Of a stretch of DNA of 64,000 bases, positions 26,151-34,521 are shown piece after piece. The stretch is taken from positions 1 to 64,000 of the forward strand of contig JAEYRW010000085.1 of assembly GCA_023435435.1 (NCBI GenBank), in the 5' to 3' direction. Source of the stretch: Bacillota bacterium. GTDB taxonomy: Bacteria > Bacillota > Clostridia > Christensenellales > Aristaeellaceae. A model generated the notes under the pieces. That model searched no databases, was not told the origin of the DNA, and worked only from the letters and a program-made list of their open reading frames with translations. A program made the translations under genes and the position numbers. How positions within the stretch are numbered: position 1 is the stretch's first letter; every line of letters starts with the position of its first letter.

Positions 26151-27161
26151 ATGACATTATCCAGATTCAAACGGATTCTGACCCTGCTCACGGCGCTTGC
26201 TCTGGTGATCGGCGTACCCGCGGCCTTTGCGGAGAGCGCCTCCGCGGTGCAGTACCCCCTTACAATTGCCCACGCGTATGGAGAGACGGTTCTTGAGAAA
26301 AAGCCCGAACGCGTCGTGGCCATTTCCTGGGGCAATTTGGATGTGCCGCTGGCGTTGGGCGTGGTGCCCGTCGGCGTTTCGAAGGCGAACTACGGCGTAG
26401 GCGAAAACGAGGATCTTCTCCCCTGGACCGTGGAAGGCTTCGCGGCGCTGGGTGTTTCGGAACCCGCCGTGTTCGACGATACGGACGGACTGGACTACGA
26501 GGCGATCAACGACGCGCAGCCCGACGTCATCCTGGCTGCCTATTCTGGCATTACCCGGGAAGAGTACGACATGCTCAGCCAGATCGCGCCCGTGATCGCG
26601 TATCCCACCGAGGCGTGGCAGACGACTTGGCGCGAGATGATCGTCACGGACGCTGCGGGCATGGGCATGGAGGCGGAGGGGGAGGCGCTTGTCGCTTCGC
26701 TCGACGCGCTCATTGCGGGCAAGGTGAGCGCATATCCGGCTCTGGAGGGCAAGACGGCGGCGTTCTTCTACATCGCACCCACCGATTTCGGCAGCGTTTA
26801 CATTTACACACTTGCCGATCCGCGCGCGGCGTATCTTACCGATTTGGGCCTCGGCTTTCCGCAGAGCGTCACCGATCTGATCGCGGATGAGAACAGCTTC
26901 GCGGTTCAGGTGAGCGCGGAAAATCTTGACGGACTCACGGACCTGGATATCATCATCACCTATGGCGACGACGGCCTGCTCGCGGCCATGCAGGCGGATC
27001 CGCTTCTTGGCAGCGTTCCCGCGGTTCAGAACGGGGCGGTGGTCGTGATCGAAAACGGTTCCTATCTCTCCGCCTCCTGCACGCCCAGTGCGCTTTCCAT
27101 TCCCGCGACGATCGACGAGTATCTCGCGATGATCGCCTCCGCCGCGGAAAAAGTGAAATGA
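26151..27161 (+). CDS. FecB/FepB-like substrate-binding protein
   Basis: A 336-residue exported receptor of an iron-chelate ABC importer. The signal peptide (about 1-28) ends at an AFA-E type site without a lipobox cysteine. The binding-protein fold shows PERVVAISWGNLDVPLALGVVPVGVS near residue 48 and QPDVILAAYSGIT near 124. The ATG at 26151 follows AAAAAGGAG. It is the first gene of a four-gene FecBCD operon under an iron-type operator. The ligand is probably a ferric siderophore; corrinoids or heme are not excluded. Confidence 0.88.
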   Translation: MTLSRFKRILTLLTALALVIGVPAAFAESASAVQYPLTIAHAYGETVLEKKPERVVAISWGNLDVPLALGVVPVGVSKANYGVGENEDLLPWTVEGFAALGVSEPAVFDDTDGLDYEAINDAQPDVILAAYSGITREEYDMLSQIAPVIAYPTEAWQTTWREMIVTDAAGMGMEAEGEALVASLDALIAGKVSAYPALEGKTAAFFYIAPTDFGSVYIYTLADPRAAYLTDLGLGFPQSVTDLIADENSFAVQVSAENLDGLTDLDIIITYGDDGLLAAMQADPLLGSVPAVQNGAVVVIENGSYLSASCTPSALSIPATIDEYLAMIASAAEKVK

Positions 27162-28156
27162 ACCGGTCGAAAAAGCCCCTGTTGATTCTCGCAAGCCTCG
27201 GCGTTCTCGCCGTCTGCGTGCTCCTGTCCCTGGCGCTGGGCTCGCGGCCCGTCGGGATTGCGGACGTCCTGGGCGCGCTCCGGGACGGGGCGCGCGCGGA
27301 TTTTACCGCGCTGGTCGTTCGGGAACGGATTCCCAGAACCATATTCAGCCTGATCGCCGGGGCCTCTCTTGGAGTCTCCGGCCTTCTGATGCAGGCGATT
27401 ACGCGCAACCCCATCGCCGACCCGAGCATCCTGGGCGTAAACATGGGGGCGTCGCTGTTCGTGGTGGCGGGCATCGCGTTTTGGGGCATCGGTGCGATGG
27501 GCGAATACATTCTGCTCGCCCTCCTCGGCGCGGCGCTCACGGCCGCCTTCGTATACGCCATCGCGTCCATGGGCGCGGGCGGCGCGACACCGATCAAGCT
27601 GGCACTGGCCGGTTCCGCCACCAGCGCGGCCCTTTCCTCCCTGGTCAGCGCGCTGGTTCTTCCCCGCACCAGCGTCATGAACACGTTTCGATTCTGGCAG
27701 ATCGGCAGCGTCAGCGGCGCCACATGGGAGGCAATCGCGGCCACGCTGCCATTCCTCGCAATCGGCGTCGTTTTTGGATTCCTGCTGGCGCCCGCGCTGA
27801 ACGCCATGGCCCTTGGCGACGACGTGGCCGTGGGATTGGGCGTGCGAACGGGACTCGTGCGCACCCTCGGCGCCCTGACCGGCGTCGTTCTGTGCGGCGC
27901 GATTACCGCGCTGGCGGGGCCCATCGGCTTTATCGGGCTGATGGTTCCCCATGCGGCGCGGCTGATTCTGGGCCAGGACATGCGCCTGACCTTGCCCGTG
28001 TCCGCCATTGCGGGCGCGGCACTTCTGACGCTGGCGGACGTGGCCGGGCGGCTGCTCGGGCGGCCCGGCGAATTGGAGGTCGGCATTGTCACCGCGTTTC
28101 TGGGCGGGCCGATTCTGATCTATATCGCGAAGAAAGCGAGGATGCGCGCGCTATGA
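27158..28156 (+). CDS. FecCD-family ABC permease (first subunit)
   Basis: A 332-residue membrane protein with the FecCD motifs IPRTIFSLIAGASLGVSG, QAITRNPIADPSILGVN and AGPIGFIGLMVPHAAR. Its ATG overlaps the binding-protein stop codon (ATGA) and its stop overlaps the next permease start. With the second permease it would form the heterodimeric channel of the importer. Confidence 0.9.
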   Translation: MNRSKKPLLILASLGVLAVCVLLSLALGSRPVGIADVLGALRDGARADFTALVVRERIPRTIFSLIAGASLGVSGLLMQAITRNPIADPSILGVNMGASLFVVAGIAFWGIGAMGEYILLALLGAALTAAFVYAIASMGAGGATPIKLALAGSATSAALSSLVSALVLPRTSVMNTFRFWQIGSVSGATWEAIAATLPFLAIGVVFGFLLAPALNAMALGDDVAVGLGVRTGLVRTLGALTGVVLCGAITALAGPIGFIGLMVPHAARLILGQDMRLTLPVSAIAGAALLTLADVAGRLLGRPGELEVGIVTAFLGGPILIYIAKKARMRAL

Positions 28157-29184
28157 CGGGAGAGAAAAGCGCCGTTCAGGCGGGCTACGGAAGGCGCAGG
28201 CGTCGGCTTAACATGACGCTCATTCTGCTTGCCCTGCTCATTTTGTGCCTTTGCTGCGCGATGCTGGTCATGGGAAATACAGTCTACTCCCTGGAAACGG
28301 TATACCGTGTTCTGCGCGGCGAAGCGATCAAGGGCGCGACATACGCGGTCGCGACGCTGCGCCTGCCGCGCATGCTCGCGGGCCTTTTCGCGGGCATGGC
28401 GTTTGGCATCGGCGGCAACACGTTTCAGACCATGCTCCGAAATCCCCTGGCGAGCCCGGACATCATCGGCATCACCACCGGCTCCAGCGCGGCCGCGGTG
28501 TTCTGCATCCTCGTTCTCGGGCTTGGCGGCACGGTGGTCTCGGCCGCTGCCCTTGCGGCGGGCCTTTTCGTCGCCGTGCTCATCTATGCCCTCTCGCGCG
28601 GCGGGCGCTTTTCCGGCGGCAGGCTCATCCTGATCGGCATCGGCGCGCAGGCCATGCTCGGCGCGCTCGTCTCCTACATGCTGCTCAAGGCCTCGGAATA
28701 TGACGTTGCGAGCGCGCTGCGCTGGATGCGCGGAAGTCTCAACGGCATGCAAATGAGCGATGTCCGGGCCTTGTCGCTGGCGGTCATCGCATGCGGCACG
28801 TGCATCGTCCTTTTTTCCCGGAAACTGCAAATCCTGGAATTGGGGGAGGAGACGGCAACCACATTGGGTGTCAGGACCGACCGGACGCGCGTGGTTCTCA
28901 TCGCGAATTCGGTGTTGCTCATCTCGTTTGCGACCGCGGTGACGGGCCCGGTGGCGTTCGTCTCCTTTCTCGCGGGACCAATCGCCATCTAGCTCGTCGG
29001 CGCGGGCATGCCCTCCACGCTTCCGGCGGCCCTGGTCGGCGCGGCGTTGGTGTTGGCAGCGGATCTGGCCGGACAGTTCGCCCTTCCCTCCCGGTATCCG
29101 GTGGGCGTGATTACGGGGATTCTCGGGGCGCCGTATCTCGTCTTTTTGCTCATCAAAATCAACCGAAAAGGGGGTGCGGCGTAA
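28153..29184 (+). pseudogene. FecCD-family ABC permease (second subunit) interrupted by in-frame TAG
   Basis: Residues 1-279 read as a normal FecCD permease (LPRMLAGLFAGMAFGIGG, QTMLRNPLASPDIIGIT, TGPVAFVSFLAGPIAI). A TAG at 28990-28992 then interrupts the conserved AGPIAxRL region. The same frame continues for 63 codons (LVGAGMPSTLP to INRKGGAA) with the family's C-terminal PVGVITGILGAPYLVFLL and ends in TAA at 29182, overlapping the ATPase start. The lost part includes the last two membrane helices, so the truncated product should not work. A CAG-to-TAG change would explain it. It could be a true nonsense mutation, a sequencing error, or a suppressed codon; no suppressor gene is visible here. 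Confidence 0.82.
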
Positions 29185-29999
29185 TGGGCGGATCATTGGC
29201 GGCGCGAAACATCATCTCTGGCTATGAAAAGAAGGTCGTTGTCAGCGGCGTGAGCATCGCGATCCCCGACGGGAAAATCAGCGTCATCGTCGGCGCGAAC
29301 GCCTGCGGAAAATCGACGCTTCTCAAGACATTTGCGCGGCTCTTGAAACCCATGGCGGGCAGCGTCGTTCTGGACGGGCGGGATATCCATTCCATGCCGA
29401 CGAAAAAGCTCGCGCAAAAGCTCGGATTGCTTCCGCAGTCGCCCATCGTCCCGGAAGGAATCGCGGTTTCCGACCTCGTCGCGCGGGGGCGGTTTCCCCA
29501 TCAAACGTTTCTGCGCGGCATGGGGAAGGGCGATTACGCGGCGGTGGAGGACGCGCTTAATACCATGGGCATCGCGGAACTCGCGAACCGCAGCGTGGAC
29601 GAGCTTTCGGGCGGCCAGCGGCAGCGCGTGTGGATCGCCATGGCGCTTGCGCAGGAGACGGATATCCTTCTCCTGGACGAGCCGACCACATATCTTGACA
29701 TCACCTATCAGATCGAAATTCTGGATTTGCTTGCCGATCTCAACCGCAAACGCGGCGTAACCATCGTGATGGTTCTTCACGACATCAACCTTTCCGCGCG
29801 CTACGCCGACCAGATCTTCGCGCTTCGCGCGGGGAAACTGCTCGCGCAAGGGATTCCGTCGGAGATCATCACCCCGGAACTCATCCGCGACGTGTTCGGC
29901 CTCGAATGCATCGTCATCAAAGACCCGCTGTCCCATTCTCCGATCATCGTTCCCAAAGCGCGCGGCGCCAAGCATCCAAGGGCCGACGCGATATCTTAG
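29184..29999 (+). CDS. FecE-like ABC ATPase
   Basis: A 271-residue ATP-binding subunit. Walker A reads GANACGKST near residue 38 (G-A-N-A instead of the usual G-P-N-G, but with the essential GKST), signature LSGGQRQRVWIA, Walker B ILLLDEPTTYLD and the switch histidine VLHDINL. Its ATG overlaps the TAA that ends the frame of the interrupted permease (TAATG). The operon seems to end at the hairpin at 30167. Confidence 0.9.
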   Translation: MGGSLAARNIISGYEKKVVVSGVSIAIPDGKISVIVGANACGKSTLLKTFARLLKPMAGSVVLDGRDIHSMPTKKLAQKLGLLPQSPIVPEGIAVSDLVARGRFPHQTFLRGMGKGDYAAVEDALNTMGIAELANRSVDELSGGQRQRVWIAMALAQETDILLLDEPTTYLDITYQIEILDLLADLNRKRGVTIVMVLHDINLSARYADQIFALRAGKLLAQGIPSEIITPELIRDVFGLECIVIKDPLSHSPIIVPKARGAKHPRADAIS

Positions 30000-30166
30000 A
30001 AATCGTGTGAAAACGCCAACGGCGGCCTTCGCGGTGCTGCCCTTCCCGCAATGGAATCACGGGTCGTTCCTGTGCCCGCCAGAGCAGCAAAGCAAACCGG
30101 CAGAGAAGGCCCGGGCAAGCGCAATCAGCCGCAAATTGTTTGAACGCAGCGACGCGGCGTCGGGGT

Positions 30167-30197
30167 AGGGGCCGGGGGCGAAGGCCCCTCCTTTTCT
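30167..30197 (+). terminator. Intrinsic terminator after FecBCD operon
   Basis: AGGGGCC and GGCCCCT pair across a 9-base loop and are followed by CCTTTTCT. It overlaps the tail of the convergent URO-D-like gene. The 165 bases before it hold nothing I can identify. Confidence 0.65.
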
Positions 30198-31212
30198 ATG
30201 CGCCGGTCAGCTTATCCCAGGTTTCGAACACCTTCCTGACGTTTTCGGGCCGTCCGCCGGGGCCGAATTCGCACTGGGCGATGCAGCCGCCGTTTTCCCA
30301 AAGGGTTTCCTTGACGTGCGTCACCGCCGCCTCGACCTCCGCTTCCGTCCCGGTCGACAAAAGGTGCTGCCGGTCAACTTCGCCCCAGAATGTGATCTTC
30401 CCCTTGAAGGGCGCAAGCTTGTCCACGCCCATGCAGAAGATCTGCGAATTGAACGCGTCGAGCCCCAGCTCGATGAGATCGGGATAGATTGCCAGCGTAT
30501 GCCCGTCGGAGTGCATGAACATCTTCTTGCCCGCGCGATGGGCGATGTCGATGTAATCCTTGTACATGGGCCTGAAGACGGACCGCCAGACGCGCGGGGG
30601 AATCAGAAGCCCCGTCTGCGAGCCCCAGTCGTCCATCATGTTGAGCGCGTCCACCTCGGTTCCGGCCCACACCTCCAGAAGCTCGCAGTAGAAGGCGTGC
30701 ATCTTCGCGATGAACTTCAGCATCTCCGCCGGGGGATCCATGAGGTCCATGTACAGATTGGCCGTGCCGCGCAAAAACTGAAGCTGTTCAAACGGGCGCG
30801 GACAGCAGCCGCCGCAGCGGAACTTGTCCGCGTTGGCGCGGCAATACTCGTTTGCCTTTTCGACATCCACGGAAAGCTGCTCCCGCGGGACATGCACCAG
30901 CGCCGCGTCCGACCAGTCGTCCTCTTTGATCTGCGGATTTTTCACCTCGCCGATGACGCCATCCTGAATGTTGACAAATTCGCAGCCCCAGTCGTCGGTG
31001 TGGATGCCCGGCGCATAGGCGTCTCCCCTGCCGACGGTTTTTTCGCGCAGGCAGCCCGGAACGCCGATCATGTCCGGCGGAAATGACCGGGTGATTTCGG
31101 CGAGCGCGTCCGGGTACCGCTTTCCCGCCCAGGGGAGCAGCCAGAGCTCCCGCGGCGCGCGGCCGTGATTGACCATCCCCAGTGTGTCGAGCATGAGCCT
31201 TCGCGAATTCAT
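30196..31212 (-). CDS. Uroporphyrinogen decarboxylase-family protein (probable methyltransferase)
   Basis: A 338-residue TIM-barrel protein of the URO-D superfamily. Recognisable parts are FRCGGCCPRPFEQLQFLRG (about 131-149), DALNMMDDWGSQTGLLIPP, and KMFMHSDGHTLAIYPDLIELGLDAFNSQ (about 238-265). The MDDWGSQ and HSDG segments are typical of the non-heme branch, which includes corrinoid methyltransferases such as MtaA/MtbA and O-demethylases, rather than HemE. No corrinoid protein is adjacent, so the substrate is open. It stands alone next to an AraC remnant. Confidence 0.8.
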   Translation of the reverse strand: MNSRRLMLDTLGMVNHGRAPRELWLLPWAGKRYPDALAEITRSFPPDMIGVPGCLREKTVGRGDAYAPGIHTDDWGCEFVNIQDGVIGEVKNPQIKEDDWSDAALVHVPREQLSVDVEKANEYCRANADKFRCGGCCPRPFEQLQFLRGTANLYMDLMDPPAEMLKFIAKMHAFYCELLEVWAGTEVDALNMMDDWGSQTGLLIPPRVWRSVFRPMYKDYIDIAHRAGKKMFMHSDGHTLAIYPDLIELGLDAFNSQIFCMGVDKLAPFKGKITFWGEVDRQHLLSTGTEAEVEAAVTHVKETLWENGGCIAQCEFGPGGRPENVRKVFETWDKLTGA

Positions 31213-31232
31213 GTGTATTCCTCCTGCCGTTG

Positions 31233-31460
31233 CTATATAAGGACTGCCGGATCGCCCTGAAAATACCGCTGCCGGTCGCGAAACCGGTATTCCTTCGGCG
31301 ATTGGCCAAGGGTATTTTTGAATGTGTTTGAAAAAAGAACTGAGGCTGGACTATCCGATGCCTGCGCAATCTCGTTGACGCGCATGTCCGTCGCCATCAG
31401 AAGGTGCGACGCCCGGTCGATCTTGACGCGCGCGGTATGGGGATTGACGGGAGATTTCAC
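31233..31460 (-). pseudogene. AraC-family regulator remnant (C-terminal fragment)
   Basis: About 75 codons that match only the second half of an AraC helix-turn-helix domain: KIDRASHLLMATDMRVNEIAQASD and VLFSNTFKNTLGQSPKEYR. Intact family members are 250-330 residues long and the sensor half is missing. The fragment begins right after the YfhO gene, suggesting a deletion. It precedes the URO-D-like gene, which it may once have regulated. Confidence 0.75.
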
Positions 31461-31530
31461 GCATCAATCGGCGGGAACGACGGCGTGTGAAAACACCATA
31501 AACGATGGGAACCCGCTTCATCGCAGATTT

Positions 31531-34197
31531 TTACGCGCGCTTGCGTGAACGCCGTTTGAGCCATATCGCAAGACTGATCCATGTCAGAACCCCCGCGCCG
31601 GTGAAAATCAATCCTTGCGAAAGAAAGGGCGTTTGATAGGTGAATACGACCGTGTGGTTGCCGAGGTTGAGGCGCACGCCCGTGTACATGCCGCCGGAGC
31701 GGAAAACGTCCGCGCCCTCTCCATCGACGGTTGCCGACCATCCATCGCCGTACTGTACGCTGATTTGGAGGATGGCCGGTTCGTTCAAGGCAATATCACC
31801 CGAGATGCGATTGCTCGACGTCTCGATGTTCGTGAGTTGATGAGTCGCGAGCGCCTCAAGGGGATCTATCACATTCTCGATGGGCACGGCGTACACGTGA
31901 ATGGAGTCATAGCTGATCTTGGCGGCCTTCCAGAACAGGAGGTCCGCGCCGTCGCGCGCTTTATCCGTACATCCCAGATCCAGAAGCACGCCCGTCTGCC
32001 CATAGCAAACGGTGCTGGCCGCAGTGGTGAGAAAGCCGTAGCCGGTCGTTTCCCCCGAAGCATATTCAAGCACCGTGGGCTTCGCGGAGTTTTTTCGATC
32101 CGTGACAACGCCGTCGATCAGTAAAAAGATATCATAACCTGCGGGCGCTTCAAAATTCATGCGCATTCTGCCATTTTCTTTGGTGACGATCCTATTTTCT
32201 TCCAGCGTGAGATTGCGCACCGGTTCAAGCGTCCATTTGAGTTCTTCGAGAGCGCTCTCGTATGTTCCCTCCGGGACGCCGCTTGCCGACGCATTCTCCA
32301 AAACGGCATACCTTGCGTAGGCAAGCTCCCGGTCGACGGGCGTCAGATTTTTGAGCGCTTCCTCCGAAATCGAACGCGTGAATGCGTAGCCGAATGGCAG
32401 CGCGTGGGGATTCCGGTAAACCACAGCCGCATCTGTCTCGGCGACAGGATAACTGCCGTAAGGAAGCAGCGAATAATCGCCCTTCGGGCGAACAATATAC
32501 TTGAGCCCTGCCAGCGAACTCAATGTCGTCCGTCCGTCCAATCCACGCACGTTGTGAAAAGCGGAACGCGAACTAAGCATGACGTTGCGCTGATATTCCG
32601 CGGTCCACGCGGGCACGATGCTCCAATAGTACGACACGGGCATGTAGCCCACCAGATCCGAAAGCGGATCGTTGATATGTACTTCCGTCGAACGGTAGAC
32701 GCCGTCATCGTCAACCAGTTTGAGCGCGGCCAGATTGTCGTTCATGATTCGCGCATAGACGCCCCTGTCGTTAAACTGCATCGCATAGTTGCGCAGACCG
32801 GGTGAGTAGACGAAGAACGCGTAGGCAAATGCGATCAGCGCGATCAGTGCCTGAAACATGAATTTGCTCGTCACCTTCATGACGCGCACGAGAAGAAGCG
32901 CCGAAAAGCACACAATCATAGCGGCATAACCCGTCGCGAAGTGTCTCATCGTTTTTGTGATAAACGCCAGCACAATGGCCACAGTGAGATACGCGCCCCA
33001 GAACACGCCGAGCGCCGCAAGCTGTTTTTTGCCGATTGTCGCAAGCGCGGGAAGCATGACGGCACATGCAACACAAATGGGGAGGGAAAGCGCATAGCTC
33101 CAGCGGTTCGTCACATAACCAAATCCGTTAAACATCTTCCCGAAAAATGGAACCATAAGGAAAAACAGGAGCGCGCTGATCCCGATGAGAATCTGCGCGT
33201 CGGTTCGGCTTTTCCCGCGCTTCAGCAGCAATAACGCCGCGCAGAACAGGGAGATCGGCGTATACCCGATCACCGCCCAGGTTCCCGCGGTACCGCCCGG
33301 CTGCACAATGCTTCCAAAGAGCGAAATGTAATGGCCCATCGGATAAAAAAGGAGCGAGTCGGTGTACCCCGTTTGGATCAGGGCCCGGCCGTTTTGCAGA
33401 TACTGATAGGTAATCGGAATAAATACGGCCGCCGAAACCGCCATACCCAAGATGTACGAGCCCAAAAGGGCAAAGCCGTCCGCCGCGCTGCCGCGCAGGC
33501 GACGCGCACGGTATCGGAACGCGATTCGCATGATGATGTAAAAAACAGCGATTACCGTATTGATATAGGCAAAAAAGAAATTGGTGACCAGCATGAGCGC
33601 CGAGAACCCGACGAATGCGTGGGGCTTGCGGTCGCGCAGGAGCTTTTCCACGCCATAAAGAATCAGCGGCAGGTAGAGGGCGCCGTTGACGAAATGCGGA
33701 TGCCGAACCGCCGCGTAGATCAGGTACCCGGAGACGGCGTACAGAACCGCGGCAGATGAAGTTGCCCATCCCTCGGTTCTGAACGTATAACGCAAGTACA
33801 GTCCAAGGGCCGCGCCCGCGAGGTATACCCGCACGCCGATCAGAATCGCGTACATTGTCTCCATGCTGTCGCCGGTGGCCAGCGCCGAAAGAAGGTTGAC
33901 GGGATCCGTTAACCCGTAAAAGCACATGCACGCAAGTGTATCCATGCCCTGTCCGAGCTGAAAGTCCATCATGTCAAACGTAAAATGTCCGGTGGCAAAG
34001 AATGAACGCACATGTGCGGATATGTAAGAAATCGTATTGTAGACCTGCCGGAGGCCATCATTGGCCCAAATGAGCGTCTTCCCATCCAGCGTGAACACAA
34101 TGTAAACACCAATCGCAATCAGAAGATACCAAAAAGTGTAAGAAATCAGCCACCCGGAATTCCATCGATTGACATGGGGTCTTTTTTTCTTATCCAT
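31531..34197 (-). CDS. YfhO-family membrane protein
   Basis: An 888-residue polytopic membrane protein. A cytoplasmic N-terminus is followed by about a dozen transmembrane segments (residues about 18-490), a large extracytoplasmic region (about 490-850) and a final helix near the C-terminus before a basic tail (WLKRRSRKRA). The first half resembles YfhO proteins, proposed to act in glycosylation of teichoic acids or other lipid-linked glycans (QLGQGMDTLACMCFYGLTDPVNLL). The ATG at 34197 follows GAAAGG. It is transcribed alone, divergent from the peptide transporter operon. Confidence 0.8.
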   Translation of the reverse strand: MDKKKRPHVNRWNSGWLISYTFWYLLIAIGVYIVFTLDGKTLIWANDGLRQVYNTISYISAHVRSFFATGHFTFDMMDFQLGQGMDTLACMCFYGLTDPVNLLSALATGDSMETMYAILIGVRVYLAGAALGLYLRYTFRTEGWATSSAAVLYAVSGYLIYAAVRHPHFVNGALYLPLILYGVEKLLRDRKPHAFVGFSALMLVTNFFFAYINTVIAVFYIIMRIAFRYRARRLRGSAADGFALLGSYILGMAVSAAVFIPITYQYLQNGRALIQTGYTDSLLFYPMGHYISLFGSIVQPGGTAGTWAVIGYTPISLFCAALLLLKRGKSRTDAQILIGISALLFFLMVPFFGKMFNGFGYVTNRWSYALSLPICVACAVMLPALATIGKKQLAALGVFWGAYLTVAIVLAFITKTMRHFATGYAAMIVCFSALLLVRVMKVTSKFMFQALIALIAFAYAFFVYSPGLRNYAMQFNDRGVYARIMNDNLAALKLVDDDGVYRSTEVHINDPLSDLVGYMPVSYYWSIVPAWTAEYQRNVMLSSRSAFHNVRGLDGRTTLSSLAGLKYIVRPKGDYSLLPYGSYPVAETDAAVVYRNPHALPFGYAFTRSISEEALKNLTPVDRELAYARYAVLENASASGVPEGTYESALEELKWTLEPVRNLTLEENRIVTKENGRMRMNFEAPAGYDIFLLIDGVVTDRKNSAKPTVLEYASGETTGYGFLTTAASTVCYGQTGVLLDLGCTDKARDGADLLFWKAAKISYDSIHVYAVPIENVIDPLEALATHQLTNIETSSNRISGDIALNEPAILQISVQYGDGWSATVDGEGADVFRSGGMYTGVRLNLGNHTVVFTYQTPFLSQGLIFTGAGVLTWISLAIWLKRRSRKRA

Positions 34198-34521
34198 AAA
34201 AATGCCTTTCGGGACGGCGCGTTGAATCAATAAGTAGATGATAGCACAAAAGTTATTTTAATTAAAGTATTCCACGCATTTTTCACGATAATTTGCATTT
34301 TGCGACTCTTCCGGTTGCCGGGGTGCGGTCGCAGCGGCCGAAATGTGAGCGGCATTGTGCCCGCCACACGCCGGCGGCATGCCGCATTCGGCACAATAAT
34401 GAGTTTTACTCAATTTTGATAAGCACAATATTGAATATTTCTAAGCTTGCATTATACTGATGGTCGGTGAGAAGCAGGACACATCCGCTTTTCCACGCCC
34501 AAAAAGGAGAGGAGCATCACT
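34198..34521. promoter_or_regulatory. Divergent intergenic region with promoter of the Opp-type operon
   Basis: No gene is seen. TTGAAT (34432-34437) and TATACT (34454-34459), 16 bases apart, point towards the binding-protein gene at 34522. An exact 8-bp inverted repeat, ATTGTGCC and GGCACAAT, lies about 40-80 bases upstream of this promoter and could bind a regulator. The stretch is noticeably richer in A/T than its surroundings. Confidence 0.5.

Noticed and set aside
28990..28992. TAG read as pyrrolysine
   Set aside because: No pylT, pylS or methylamine methyltransferase is present and the site lies in a permease loop; a mutation or error is simpler.
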